Of a DNA stretch of 64,000 nt, positions 1 to 8,253 are shown piece by piece. The DNA comes from Candidatus Avimonas caecicola (GTDB lineage: Bacteria; Bacillota; Clostridia; Oscillospirales; Acutalibacteraceae). Position 1 is the stretch's first letter; each line of letters starts with the position of its first letter. The notes beneath the pieces are model-generated. The model worked only from the letters and a program-made list of their open reading frames with translations. It did no database searches and had not been told where the DNA came from. The position numbers and the translations under genes are program-made. The stretch is from NCBI GenBank assembly GCA_904419875.1, contig CAJFTG010000005.1, forward strand, positions 1 through 64,000, given 5' to 3'.

Positions 1-656
1 TTGATGGCCGAGATGGAGCAGCCGTTGCCCAGGTGGCAGGTGACGATTTTCAAATCCTTTTTCGGCTTGCCCATGAGTTCGGCGCACCGGTCGCTGACAT
101 ACCGGTGGGAGGTGCCGTGGAAGCCGTAGCGGCGGACCTTGTATTTCTCGTAATACTCATAGGGGATGGGGTACATATAGGCCCGGGCGGGCATGGTCTG
201 ATGGAAGGAGGTATCGAAGACCACAACCTCCGGCACATCCTTGCCCAAAGCGGCGATACAGGCCTTGATGCCCAGCACGTGGGCGGCGTTGTGCAGAGGG
301 GCCAGTTCGGCCAGGTCGGATATCTGCTCGATGACCTTATCGTCCACCAGGGTGGACTTGGAGAAGATGGCGCCGCCCTGTACGATGCGGTGGCCCACCG
401 CCGAAATTTCGCTCATGGAATCGATGACCTTCAGTTCTCCCTTGGTCAGGGCGTCCACCAGGCACTGGAAGGCCTCGGTATGGGTGGGCATGGGGATTTC
501 GGCCTCAAACTTGCGGCCGTCGGCCACCTTGTGGCTGATTTTGCCGCTGGTGCCGATGCGTTCGCAGATACCCTTGGCCAATACGCTTTCATTCTCCATA
601 TCCAGCAGCTGGTATTTTAAGGACGAACTGCCGGCGTTCACAACCAGAATCTTCAA
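1..656 (-). CDS. ackA: acetate kinase, N-terminal part (cut by window edge)
   Basis: Acetate kinase makes ATP from acetyl phosphate and ADP, the last step of acetate fermentation, in the cytoplasm. The visible 218 codons begin MKILVVNAGSSSLKYQLLD, the phosphate-1 region of the ASKHA fold, and continue through GHRIVQGG, APLHN and VVFDTSFHQTMP to the RRYGFHGTSH motif. The end of the gene lies beyond base 1. The start is TTG at 656, chosen because AGGAGGAG sits just upstream and no ATG fits. It is clearly homologous to, but different from, the complete acetate kinase at 20190-21398, so this is one of two paralogues. No phosphotransacetylase gene is visible beside it. Family assignment is certain; which copy is the main fermentative one cannot be told. 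Confidence 0.95.
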   Translation of the reverse strand, partial: MKILVVNAGSSSLKYQLLDMENESVLAKGICERIGTSGKISHKVADGRKFEAEIPMPTHTEAFQCLVDALTKGELKVIDSMSEISAVGHRIVQGGAIFSKSTLVDDKVIEQISDLAELAPLHNAAHVLGIKACIAALGKDVPEVVVFDTSFHQTMPARAYMYPIPYEYYEKYKVRRYGFHGTSHRYVSDRCAELMGKPKKDLKIVTCHLGNGCSISAI

Positions 657-860
657 TTTTACTCCTCCTATAATCGCCGCCCGGCCGCACTTGCGCCCGG
701 AACAAAAATACGGTATGATAACGGCAGGATTCCCCCTTTTTGGGCCGAGAAGTCCCACCCTATCTTTACAGCTTATAATCATACAGGATTGTTGTCACTA
801 GTATATGAAAGAATTGTAAATAATCCGGGAAATAACCACACCTGGTCGCCAACCTGCCGC

Positions 861-900
861 AAAAAAACGGGTCCATCTTTGGCAGATGGACCCGTTTTTT
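861..900 (-). terminator. bidirectional intrinsic terminator after tsf
   Basis: A near-perfect inverted repeat (ACGGGTCCATCT / AGATGGACCCGT) is flanked by A7 on one side and T6 on the other, so it can terminate on both strands. On the minus strand it lies about 50 bases after the tsf stop. A second small stem (GGACGC/GCGTCC, 912-929) lies between it and the gene. Confidence 0.93.
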
Positions 901-950
901 GCATCAAAGACGGACGCCCTTATGCGTCCGGCCAATGGAACCGCAGGGAA

Positions 951-1874
951 TCACTTCATCATGCTGGCGACTTCGTCCGCGAAGTTGTCCTCCCGCTTCT
1001 GGAGGCCCTCGCCCTTTTCAAAGCGGACGTAATCGGTCACCTTCATCGAACCGCCGGCCTTTTTGGCCATGTCCTCGATATACTGCGCAACCGTGATGTC
1101 GCCGTTCTTGACGAACGCCTGCTGCATCAGGCAGTTGTTCTCATAAAACTTGCCGATCCGGCCCTCCACCATCTTATGGACAATCTGCTCCGGCTTGTTG
1201 GCGTTCTTGGGATCGTTTTTGATCTGGGAGATCAGGATTTCCTTTTCCTTCTCCAGCGCCTCGGCCGGCACGGTCTCCTTGCTCAGATAAGCCGCGTTCA
1301 GCGCGGCGATCTGCATGGCCACGTCCTTGCCGCATTCCTGGAGCTCTTCGGAAGCCGCGCAGGCGGCGTCCGCATCGAAGCGGACCAGAACGCCGATCCG
1401 GCCGCCGCCGTGTACGTAGGCCACAACGTCGCCCTCATACCGTTCAAAGCGGCGGATGCTCAGGTTTTCGCCGATGACCAGGATCTTGTCGCGCAGAGCG
1501 TCGGCCACCGTCTGCTCCCCTTCGTAAGCGCACGCGGACAGCGCGTCCACATCCGCCGGGTTCTTGTCGGCGATCACCGCGGCCAGATTTTTGACAAACG
1601 CCTGGAAATCTGCGTTTTTCGCCACGAAATCGGTCTCGGAGTTGACCTCCACGACCACGCCCACCTTCTTCGCGTTGTCGACATAGGCGTACACCATGCC
1701 CTCGGCGGCAATGCGCCCGGCCTTCTTCGCCGCGGCGGCCAGGCCCTTTTCACGCAGAAGATCGATCGCCTTTTCCATATCGCCGTCGGCCTGGGTCAGC
1801 GCCTTTTTGCAGTCCATCATGCCCACGCCGGTTCTCTCGCGCAGCTGCTGCACGTCCTTTGCCGTAAATGCCAT
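951..1874 (-). CDS. tsf: translation elongation factor Ts
   Basis: EF-Ts is the guanine-nucleotide exchange factor that recycles EF-Tu from GDP to GTP in the cytoplasm. The 307-residue protein starts MAFTAKDVQQLRERTGVGMMDCKKAL, the UBA-like N-terminal domain, followed at about residues 75-82 by the TDFVA core motif that contacts EF-Tu. Length matches the bacterial family. The ATG at 1874 follows GGAGGAA. It lies downstream of rpsB in the conserved rpsB-tsf order, but a hairpin with a T-tract separates the two genes, and pyrH and frr, which often follow, are absent here. Confidence 0.98.
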   Translation of the reverse strand: MAFTAKDVQQLRERTGVGMMDCKKALTQADGDMEKAIDLLREKGLAAAAKKAGRIAAEGMVYAYVDNAKKVGVVVEVNSETDFVAKNADFQAFVKNLAAVIADKNPADVDALSACAYEGEQTVADALRDKILVIGENLSIRRFERYEGDVVAYVHGGGRIGVLVRFDADAACAASEELQECGKDVAMQIAALNAAYLSKETVPAEALEKEKEILISQIKNDPKNANKPEQIVHKMVEGRIGKFYENNCLMQQAFVKNGDITVAQYIEDMAKKAGGSMKVTDYVRFEKGEGLQKREDNFADEVASMMK

Positions 1875-1950
1875 TGAAAATTCCTCCTATTTCAAACTGT
1901 TTCTACTGTTTCATAATCTGAAAAACTGCCCCGATGCAGATCCGTCCTGC

Positions 1951-1986
1951 CATAAAAAGAGGGCGCCGCGGGACGGCGGCACCCTC
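1951..1986 (-). terminator. intercistronic hairpin with T-tract between rpsB and tsf
   Basis: On the minus strand an 11-bp stem (GAGGGTGCCGC pairing with GCGGCGCCCTC, with one G-T pair) is followed by CTTTTTATG. It has the form of an intrinsic terminator or attenuator and would lower tsf expression relative to rpsB. No strong separate tsf promoter was recognised, so partial read-through is likely. Confidence 0.65.
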
Positions 1987-2038
1987 TTCGGCTGAAATCG
2001 GATGGAAAAGAGGGTGAAGACACGGCCGGCGGCCGTTT

Positions 2039-2785
2039 TTATTCCTTATCCTCCGCCGCCGGAGCACTTTCCGCTTCCTTCTCCTCTTCGGCCGCGTTCT
2101 CTTCGCCCTGACGGCCCTCGATGAGCGCGTTCGCCATGGTGGAAGCAATCAGCTTCACCGCGCGGATCGCGTCGTCGTTGCCGGGGATAACATAATCCAC
2201 CTCGTCCGGATCGCAGTTGGTGTCCACGATCGCCACGATCGGGATGCCCAGCTTGTGCGCCTCGGCCACCGCGATCTTCTCCTTGCGGGGATCGACGATG
2301 AACAGCGCGCCGGGGAGCTTTTTCATTTCCTTGATGCCGCCCAGGAACTTCTCCAGCTTTTCAATCTCATGGTTGAGCTTGATGACTTCCTTCTTGGGCA
2401 GGAGATCGAAGGTGCCGTCCGCCTCCATCGCCTTGAGCTGGTTCAGACGGGCAATCCGGCCGCGGATGGTGCGGAAATTGGTCAGCATGCCGCCGAGCCA
2501 GCGGGCGTTGACATAATAAGCGCCGGCGCGTTCCGCCTCCTCGCGGATGGAGTCCTGCGCCTGCTTCTTGGTGCCGACGAAGAGCAGGTTTTCGCCGTTC
2601 GCCGCCAGATCGCGGACGAACATGTACGCGTCCTCCAGCTTGCGGACGGTCTTCTGCAGGTCGATGATATAGATGCCGTTGCGCTCCGTAAAGATATAGG
2701 GCGCCATTTTGGGGTTCCAGCGGCGGGTCTGGTGTCCGAAGTGGACGCCGGCTTCCAGCAGCTGCTTCATGGATACGACTGCCAT
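2039..2785 (-). CDS. rpsB: 30S ribosomal protein S2
   Basis: S2 is a small-subunit ribosomal protein that joins late in 30S assembly. The 248-residue protein shows the family signatures [22 protein letters not shown] near the N-terminus and the [19 protein letters not shown] segment at about residues 155-175. The C-terminal 25 residues are an acidic Glu/Ala-rich tail, longer than the minimal family core. ATG at 2785 follows AAGGAGGAATTGAACC. The gene has its own vegetative promoter and a structured leader. Confidence 0.98.
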   Translation of the reverse strand: MAVVSMKQLLEAGVHFGHQTRRWNPKMAPYIFTERNGIYIIDLQKTVRKLEDAYMFVRDLAANGENLLFVGTKKQAQDSIREEAERAGAYYVNARWLGGMLTNFRTIRGRIARLNQLKAMEADGTFDLLPKKEVIKLNHEIEKLEKFLGGIKEMKKLPGALFIVDPRKEKIAVAEAHKLGIPIVAIVDTNCDPDEVDYVIPGNDDAIRAVKLIASTMANALIEGRQGEENAAEEEKEAESAPAAEDKE

Positions 2786-2884
2786 GGTTCAATTCCTCCT
2801 TGGTTTTTCCTCCGCAGGACCACACCCGCGGCCACCGGAAAAGCGGCACCGACTGCGGAAAATCCTGCGTGTGTTTTTGTAACC
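2786..2884 (-). promoter_or_regulatory. rpsB 5' leader with long-range stem
   Basis: The roughly 100-base untranslated leader contains CGCAGGA (2869-2863) that can pair with TCCTGCG (2819-2813) just before the ribosome-binding site. Leaders of rpsB often bind S2 for autoregulation in bacteria; that role here is inferred only from position and pairing. Confidence 0.4.
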
Positions 2885-2889
2885 GGGAT

Positions 2890-2918
2890 ATTATAGCACG
2901 TTTGTTGCGGTTTGGCAA
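2890..2918 (-). promoter_or_regulatory. sigma-A type promoter of rpsB
   Basis: Minus strand TTGCCA (2918-2913), a 17-base spacer and a perfect TATAAT (2895-2890). Transcription would begin near 2884. Confidence 0.85.
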
Positions 2919-2973
2919 GGGCACGCGCAGGAAAAATTGAATAAACCGGGAAATAATTTGTGGCGTTGTTTAC

Positions 2974-3017
2974 CGAAGTCAGTCGAAGTCATTCGGAGTC
3001 TGTCGGAGTCTGTCGGA
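2974..3017. repeat. 10-bp tandem repeat (about 4.4 copies)
   Basis: Degenerate 10-base units CGAAGTCAGT, CGAAGTCATT, CGGAGTCTGT, CGGAGTCTGT and a partial copy. The surrounding spacer between the rpsB promoter and the promoter at 3266 (2919-3265) shows no credible gene. Confidence 0.8.
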
Positions 3018-3265
3018 CCGGGAGGCCGGCTGGGCTTTCTCCTTCCGCCGGCCCCGCCTTTACAGCCGGCAGCCGGCGCAGACCGTGCGCGTCCCATTAC
3101 GGCCGGCCGCGCGCCCATCCCAATCCGGTGTCTGCAGCGCCGTCCTTCCACGGGCAAAGGCCGGGCATCCGGAATGAAACAGGAGGGGAAGCCGGCGCTG
3201 CCCCTTTTTTTGCGGGGAATTCCGGGGAATTTACGTAAAATTCACACATTCCCGCCGGATATCCA

Positions 3266-3295
3266 TTGAACTTTCTCCGGGATTCATGGTATAAT
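3266..3295 (+). promoter_or_regulatory. sigma-A type promoter for the membrane protein gene at 3451
   Basis: TTGAAC (3266-3271), an 18-base spacer and a perfect TATAAT (3290-3295). The predicted transcript has a leader of about 150 bases. Confidence 0.8.
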
Positions 3296-3450
3296 GATAC
3301 GACACCGCAGGGTAATGGCTTTGCCGGGAATCCGGCCGGGCGGACGGCGGCACGGCCGCCGCAGCCGCGGAGCGCGGGTACGGGCGCGGCCGGAAACGCG
3401 CCGGCGGCGGGAAACATGGGAAACAATGGGAAACGAAGGAGTTGTTTTGT

Positions 3451-4062
3451 TTGGACACGTTTGTAGAACAGATTGTGGCAAAAAGGAAGGGCGGAAAGGA
3501 ATGGGCCATTATCTTCGGCTCCCTGCTCCTGTGCGTCCTCATCCTGATATTTGCAGTCCCCTTCCTGTTTACCTCCTTTCTCAGCATCCTGGCGGCGGCG
3601 CTGATCGTCGGCCTCGGCTATGGGGAATGGTGGCTGATCACCAGCCAGAACGTGGAATATGAGTACAGCGTCACCAACGGCGATATCGATGTCGATCAGA
3701 TCATCGCCCGCCGCAAGCGCAAAAGAATCGTTTCGGTTGTCGGCAATAAGCTGGAGGTCCTCGAGCCGTACAATGCGGCGTCCTACGCCTCCCGCCCTTT
3801 TGACCGCAAGGTGGTGGCCGCGCCTTCCGAGCAGGAGGAAGGGCTGTGGTGCTTTACCTACCGCAGCAAGAAAAGCGGCCACACCCTGGTGGTCTTCCAG
3901 CCGGAGCGGCGGGTGCTGGACGCGCTGCTGATCGGCCTGCCCGCGCTGGTGCAGCGGGAAACCAAAAAGAAGCTGGCCGGCCTCCCTCAGGACAAGCGCG
4001 AGGCACAGGACGAGGACGGCGGCGACGCGGGCGATTCCCCGGCCGATTCCGGGGAAAATTAA
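3451..4062 (+). CDS. DUF6106-like small membrane protein
   Basis: 203 residues, start TTG at 3451 giving MDTFVEQIVAKRKGG; GAAGGAG lies 9 bases upstream, whereas the TTG at 3442 is too close to it. Residues about 17-60 form two hydrophobic membrane segments. They are followed by NVEYEYSVTNGDIDVDQI and a basic RRKRKR stretch, then a soluble domain with a charged Asp/Glu-rich tail. The layout and the EYEYSVTNGDIDVD motif match, from memory, the uncharacterised DUF6106 family of clostridial membrane proteins. No function is known. It has its own promoter and terminator, so it is monocistronic. Confidence 0.65.
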   Translation: MDTFVEQIVAKRKGGKEWAIIFGSLLLCVLILIFAVPFLFTSFLSILAAALIVGLGYGEWWLITSQNVEYEYSVTNGDIDVDQIIARRKRKRIVSVVGNKLEVLEPYNAASYASRPFDRKVVAAPSEQEEGLWCFTYRSKKSGHTLVVFQPERRVLDALLIGLPALVQRETKKKLAGLPQDKREAQDEDGGDAGDSPADSGEN

Positions 4063-4069
4063 CCGGCAA

Positions 4070-4097
4070 GGGGAAGGCGGTCGCCTTCCCCCTTTTC
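4070..4097 (+). terminator. intrinsic terminator before nnr
   Basis: A 10-bp perfect stem GGGGAAGGCG / CGCCTTCCCC with a 2-base loop, followed by CTTTT. It separates the membrane protein gene from nnr. Confidence 0.75.
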
Positions 4098-4140
4098 GGC
4101 TTCTGGGGAAAATCCGATCTGGAAGGAGAAGCGGAGACAC

Positions 4141-5694
4141 ATGGAAAGCGACCGAAAGGAAAAAATCCTCACCTGCGCGCAGATGCGGGAGGTGGAAAAA
4201 GCGGCGGTGGCGGGCGGCCTTGATTACCTCCGGCTGATGGAAAACGCGGGAAGCGCCGCAGCCAAGGAGATCCGGCGCCGGTATCCGGTGGCAGGGCGGC
4301 AGGTGGCCATCCTCTGCGGGAAAGGGAACAACGGCGGAGACGGGTTCGTCATCGCCCGCAAGCTTCAGGACGAGGGGGCGGCCGTCACATTGGTGCTCGT
4401 CTGCGGGCAGCCGCAGACAGAGGATGCGCGGGAAATGTACGCCCGGCTGCGTTCCCTGGACATCGGGGTGGTCAGCCTGGAAACCGAACCGTACATCGCC
4501 GCCAGCAGCGTCAAGGAGGCGGCGCTGATCGTCGACGCCGTTTACGGCATCGGCTTCCACGGCCGGCTGCCGGACCCTCTGCGCAGCCTGTTCCGCATCG
4601 CCAACGCCTCCCCTTCCCCCATCGTGGCCGTCGACGTTCCCAGCGGGCTGAACGGCGACACCGGCGAAGCGGACGAGGATACGCTGCACGCCGCCCTGAC
4701 CGTCACCTTCACCGCTGCCAAAACCGGACTGAAAACGGAGGAGGCCGCCCCTTACACCGGGGACCTGCTGGTGGCGGAAATCGGCATCGACGCCGCCCTG
4801 CTCGAGCCTTACGGCCCCGGCCGCACGGTGATCGACTGGCCGATGGTGCGTCCCTGTTTTCCGCCGCGCAAAGCGGACGCCAACAAGGGCGACTGCGGCC
4901 GGCTGCTCGCCTTCTGCGGCAGCACGGGAATGCTCGGCGCGGCGATGATGGCGGCGCAGGCCGCCCTGCGCTGCGGCGTGGGGCTGCTGACCGCCGCCCT
5001 TCCCCGTTCCCTCTATCCGATTGCCGCCGCCCGCCTGTGCGAGCCGGTGTTCTGCCTGCTGGAGGAAACGGAGGACGGCGACCTCGCCCTGTCCAACCGG
5101 GCGCTGCTCCGGGAACAGGCGGCGCGGGCGGATGCGCTCCTGATCGGCTGCGGCCTCGGCAGCCGGCCCGGGACGGAGGAGCTGGTGCTGGACCTGCTTG
5201 CTTCCTCCGACCGGCCGACGGTTTTGGACGCGGACGGCATAAATATTCTGGCGCGGCATATACCTATAGGGAAAACAGGGAACGCCCCCTGGGTCCTCAC
5301 CCCCCACCCCGGCGAAATGGCCCGTCTGACCGGTCTGTCCATTCCGGAAATCCAGGCAAACCGGCAGGAGGTTGCCCGCCGCTTTGCCCGGGAGCACGGC
5401 GTCACCGTAGTGCTCAAAGGCCGCGATACCGTCGTCGCCTCGCCGGACGAAACGGTGCTGGTCAACCCGACCGGGAATCCCGGGATGGCTACCGGCGGCA
5501 GCGGGGACGTGCTGGCCGGGATAATCGCCTCCTTCCTGGCGCAGGGGATGAATGCGCGGGACGCCGCCATGTGCGGTGTTTTCCTGCACGGCGCGGCGGG
5601 AGACCGGGCGGCGGAACGGCTCTCCCAGCACGCGATGCTCCCCACCGACCTGATCGGCGAACTGGGCGCCCTGTTTTTAAATCTGGAAAAATAG
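4141..5694 (+). CDS. nnr: bifunctional NAD(P)HX epimerase / ADP-dependent dehydratase
   Basis: Repairs hydrated NADH and NADPH: the N-terminal YjeF_N domain (about residues 1-215) epimerises R/S-NAD(P)HX and the C-terminal ribokinase-like domain (about 230-515) dehydrates the S form with ADP. Visible motifs are CGKGNNGGDGFVIAR and the SGLNGDTGE loop in the first domain. In the second they are LTPHPGEMARLTG and the nucleotide-binding signature NPTGNPGMATGGSGDVLAG. The length of 517 is typical of the fused bacterial enzyme. The ATG at 4141 has a GGAGAAGCGGAG sequence upstream. The lipoprotein gene follows 13 bases later, so they are probably co-transcribed. Confidence 0.95.
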   Translation: MESDRKEKILTCAQMREVEKAAVAGGLDYLRLMENAGSAAAKEIRRRYPVAGRQVAILCGKGNNGGDGFVIARKLQDEGAAVTLVLVCGQPQTEDAREMYARLRSLDIGVVSLETEPYIAASSVKEAALIVDAVYGIGFHGRLPDPLRSLFRIANASPSPIVAVDVPSGLNGDTGEADEDTLHAALTVTFTAAKTGLKTEEAAPYTGDLLVAEIGIDAALLEPYGPGRTVIDWPMVRPCFPPRKADANKGDCGRLLAFCGSTGMLGAAMMAAQAALRCGVGLLTAALPRSLYPIAAARLCEPVFCLLEETEDGDLALSNRALLREQAARADALLIGCGLGSRPGTEELVLDLLASSDRPTVLDADGINILARHIPIGKTGNAPWVLTPHPGEMARLTGLSIPEIQANRQEVARRFAREHGVTVVLKGRDTVVASPDETVLVNPTGNPGMATGGSGDVLAGIIASFLAQGMNARDAAMCGVFLHGAAGDRAAERLSQHAMLPTDLIGELGALFLNLEK

Positions 5695-5707
5695 GAGCTG
5701 ACGCCCC

Positions 5708-6232
5708 ATGCCTCGCCGCACGGTCTGCGCGATTCTTTTCACGGCGCTGTTTCTGCTCTGCCTGCTCGCTCCCTCCTGCTCCCCCGCCCAGAAGGAACCG
5801 GAGGAGCCGGTGACCGCCGGCTTTGAATGCGATCTTGATGTACAATACCGGGACATGGAGGTCAAGGGGCATCTGACCAGGCGGACGGCCGGCTCCCTGC
5901 TGCTGGAACTGACCGAGCCGTCCACCCTGAACGGCCTTTCCATGGAATGGGACGGGGAAAAAGTCGTGCTCAAGCTGCACGAGCTGTCCTTCGACGTTGA
6001 CCCGGCGGTTCTGCCGGAAAGCGCGCTGGGGCAGGGCCTTCTCAGCGCGTTGGACGCGGCGGTCGGACAGCGGGAGGACCGTACCCGGACCGGCGAGGGC
6101 CTCGCCACCAGCGGCAGCATAACCCAGGGAGAATTTACCCTGGTTTCCGATCCGGATACCGGCGCCCTGCTCTCCCTGCAAATCCCCGCGATGGAGCTGT
6201 CCGCGCAGTTCTCCAATTTTACGGCGGGATAA
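5708..6232 (+). CDS. predicted lipoprotein of unknown function
   Basis: 174 residues. An n-region RR, a hydrophobic core of about 15 residues and LLAPSC form a type II signal peptide with lipidation at about Cys24, so it should be anchored outside the membrane. The mature part is mostly beta-strand-like and contains GSLLLELTEPSTLNGLSMEW, reminiscent of small lipoproteins that bind hydrophobic ligands, but I do not recognise the family with certainty. ATG at 5708 follows AGGAG. It is the last gene of the nnr unit and ends before a strong palindrome. Confidence 0.75.
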   Translation: MPRRTVCAILFTALFLLCLLAPSCSPAQKEPEEPVTAGFECDLDVQYRDMEVKGHLTRRTAGSLLLELTEPSTLNGLSMEWDGEKVVLKLHELSFDVDPAVLPESALGQGLLSALDAAVGQREDRTRTGEGLATSGSITQGEFTLVSDPDTGALLSLQIPAMELSAQFSNFTAG

Positions 6233-6366
6233 CCCCCGCCGCCTGGCCGGTGAAACTGCCGGAAATGCCGAAATCGGACGCGCCCGCTGCGGAATCCGTA
6301 CTCCCGGTCCGGGGCGGATTCGGGCCGGATGCGGAGAACGTCACGGGGGTATCGGGCCCTCATGTC

Positions 6367-6404
6367 AAGGGGAGGCTCCCTGCCGCGGCAGGGAGCCTCC
6401 CCTT
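6367..6404. terminator. strong palindromic terminator between convergent genes
   Basis: A perfect inverted repeat, AAGGGGAGGCTCCCTGCC and its mirror around CGCG, lies between the lipoprotein gene (+) and ruvX (-). The T-tract is weak on both sides, so function as a terminator is inferred from stem stability and position. Confidence 0.65.
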
Positions 6405-6736
6405 CCTCTTGTCAAAAACCCGTCCTGCGAATACAGGCGCAAAATGCCGGCGCCCGCCTTCTCCCATGGGCGGCGAAACCGGCGAGAGGGGACCCCTGCC
6501 GGTCCCACAGGAGGAGGGGCGCTTTCCGCAAACACCCCGCGGAAAACAGCCGAAGCCTTCCGGGGTTTCGGCCGTCCTTTCCGGAGTGCCGGGTCTTTGG
6601 CATCCGCCGCGCGCTCCTGCCTTTTTCGACGGTCCGGTTTTGCCTTTCTCTTCCGGCCGGCAGCAGCCCCCTTCCGCTCGTCAGGGCCCGCCGCGCAAAA
6701 GGCGCCGCCACGCTGCACGCGGCGGGGACAGCAGGG
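6405..6736. other. non-coding spacer, nothing recognised
   Basis: GC-rich sequence between the palindrome and the ruvX stop codon. Open frames here have no ribosome-binding sites and low-complexity translations. Confidence 0.6.
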
Positions 6737-7267
6737 TCAGCCGCCGTCCCCTCGGAGGCCCGGGGAATCCTGCGTATCCTGGGTATCCTGGGTATCCATG
6801 GAAGCCGTGGAAGCCTGAGAAGCTGGGGCAGCATGGGCAGCATGGGCAGCGCGGAAATCCAGAAAATCCTGCAGGATAATGGTGGCGGCGACCGTGTCCA
6901 CCACCGCCTTCCGCTTCTTCCCGCGCGTGTTGGTTTCATTCAGCACGCCGATCGCCGAAACCGTGGTCATCCGCTCGTCCCACAGGGAAACGGGAAGGCC
7001 GGTCAGGAGGCGCAGCCGGTCGGCAAACGCCTCCGCGCGCCGGGCGCTCTCGCCCCGCGTGCCGTCCATATTGCGCGGATGGCCGACCACGATCTCTGCC
7101 GCCGCCTGCTCCCGCGCCGCCTGCGCCACCTGCTCTGCCAGCCTGTCCGGATCCCGCTGGGTGACCGTCCCCACCGGCGAGGCCAGAAGCCCCGACGGGT
7201 CGGAAACCGCCAGCCCGGTGCGGACCGTGCCCAGATCCACCCCGAGGATTTTCCCTTTGCCGCCCAT
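6737..7267 (-). CDS. ruvX: RuvX/YqgF-family nuclease (16S rRNA processing / Holliday junction resolvase-like)
   Basis: 176 residues. Start ATG at 7267 (MGGKGKILGVDLGTVRTG) is preferred because GGAGG lies 7 bases upstream; longer frames reach back into pyrD without a good site. The DLGTVRTGLAVSD motif supplies the first catalytic Asp of the RNase H-like fold, VVGHPRNMDGT the middle motif and WDERMTT the third. The family matures pre-16S rRNA and may act on Holliday junctions. The conserved domain ends at about residue 140. The remaining 35 residues are low complexity (AAHAAHAAP, DTQDTQDTQD) encoded by 9-bp tandem repeats. It is the last gene of the pyr operon. Confidence 0.9.
   Translation of the reverse strand: MGGKGKILGVDLGTVRTGLAVSDPSGLLASPVGTVTQRDPDRLAEQVAQAAREQAAAEIVVGHPRNMDGTRGESARRAEAFADRLRLLTGLPVSLWDERMTTVSAIGVLNETNTRGKKRKAVVDTVAATIILQDFLDFRAAHAAHAAPASQASTASMDTQDTQDTQDSPGLRGDGG
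6771..6850. repeat. two 9-bp tandem repeats inside the 3' end of ruvX
   Basis: About three copies of TGGGTATCC (6771-6798) and about three of GCATGGGCA (6825-6850), both in frame with ruvX, encoding DTQ and AAH repeats. In-frame expansion would lengthen the tail without breaking the gene. Confidence 0.8.
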
Positions 7268-7341
7268 ACCGGCCGCCTCCATTTCCGCCGCGAATTCCGT
7301 GCGGTATGCCGCGTCCGCCGCCGTATCCGCCGCCCGCTCCG

Positions 7342-8253
7342 TCACCACTCGGTCAGGGTGCCGGTCAGCTCGGCGATGCTTTTCAGCCCGTTTTGCCCGG
7401 CATACGCCTCCAGGCCGTCGATGATTTTGACGCAGGCCATCGGGTCGCGGAAGTTCGCCGTCCCCACCTGGACGGCGGCAGCCCCGGCGATCATCATTTC
7501 AGCGGCGTCCTCCCATGTGGAAACGCCGCCCATGCCGACAACCGGGACCTTCACCCGTTTGTATACCTCCCGCACCATCCGGACCGCAACCGGGAAGACC
7601 GCCGGGCCGGACAGGCCGCCGGTGTTGTTGTGCAGGATGGGCCGGCGGGTGCGGATGTCAATGCGCATACCGGTGAGGGTGTTGATCAGGGAAAGCGCGT
7701 CCGCGCCGGCCGCCTCGGCCGCCGCCGCGATGTCCCCGATGCTGGTGACGTTGGGGGTAAGCTTGACCATCAGCGGCTTCCCGCAGCGCTTTTTCACCTC
7801 GCCCGTCACCTGCGCCACGCTGTCGCAGGAGGTGCCGAAATTCACGCCGCCGTGCCTGACGTTGGGGCAGGAGATGTTCAGCTCGATCAGGTCGACGTCG
7901 GAATCGTGGAGCCGCTCCGCCATTGCGCAGTAGTCTTCCACCGAATTGCCGGCGATGTTGGCGATGACCGCCGTCCCCTGCTGTTTGAGCCAGGGCAGGT
8001 AAACCGACAGGAAGGCTTCCACCCCCGGATTCTGGAGACCGACGCTGTTGAGCATGCCGGCGGGGGTTTCCGCAATCCGGGGGGCATGGTTGCCCGCCCG
8101 CTCCTCGAGGGTGGTTCCTTTGCAGGAAATCCCCCCCAGGCGGGAGACCGGGTAAAACTCGTTGTATTCCATCCCGTAGCCGAAAGTGCCGGAGGCCGCG
8201 ATCACGGGGTTTTTCAGGGCCACGCCGCAGAGGTTCACCGTCATGTCAGGCAT
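7342..8253 (-). CDS. pyrD: dihydroorotate dehydrogenase, class 1B catalytic subunit
   Basis: FMN enzyme that oxidises dihydroorotate to orotate, the fourth step of UMP synthesis, passing electrons through PyrK to NAD+. 303 residues; ATG at 8253 gives MPDMTVNLCGVALKNP and has GGAGGT 8 bases upstream. SGTFGYG and the NISCPN motif with catalytic Cys129 mark class 1; GGVSTWEDA and VGTANF near the C-terminus bind FMN phosphate. The start overlaps the last codons of pyrK by 8 bases, which indicates translational coupling of the two subunits. Confidence 0.97.
   Translation of the reverse strand: MPDMTVNLCGVALKNPVIAASGTFGYGMEYNEFYPVSRLGGISCKGTTLEERAGNHAPRIAETPAGMLNSVGLQNPGVEAFLSVYLPWLKQQGTAVIANIAGNSVEDYCAMAERLHDSDVDLIELNISCPNVRHGGVNFGTSCDSVAQVTGEVKKRCGKPLMVKLTPNVTSIGDIAAAAEAAGADALSLINTLTGMRIDIRTRRPILHNNTGGLSGPAVFPVAVRMVREVYKRVKVPVVGMGGVSTWEDAAEMMIAGAAAVQVGTANFRDPMACVKIIDGLEAYAGQNGLKSIAELTGTLTEW

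Noticed and set aside
780..860. A promoter for the partial acetate kinase gene
   Set aside because: GTGACA and TATAAG are present on the minus strand but with a 15-base spacer; other pairs are no better, so no call was made.
657..860. A riboswitch in the leader of the partial acetate kinase gene
   Set aside because: Only ordinary GC-rich stems are seen and no known aptamer pattern was recognised.
3097..5631. A minus-strand open frame of about 840 codons opposite nnr
   Set aside because: Overlaps the intact nnr gene and the promoter at 3266; composition is that of an antisense frame.
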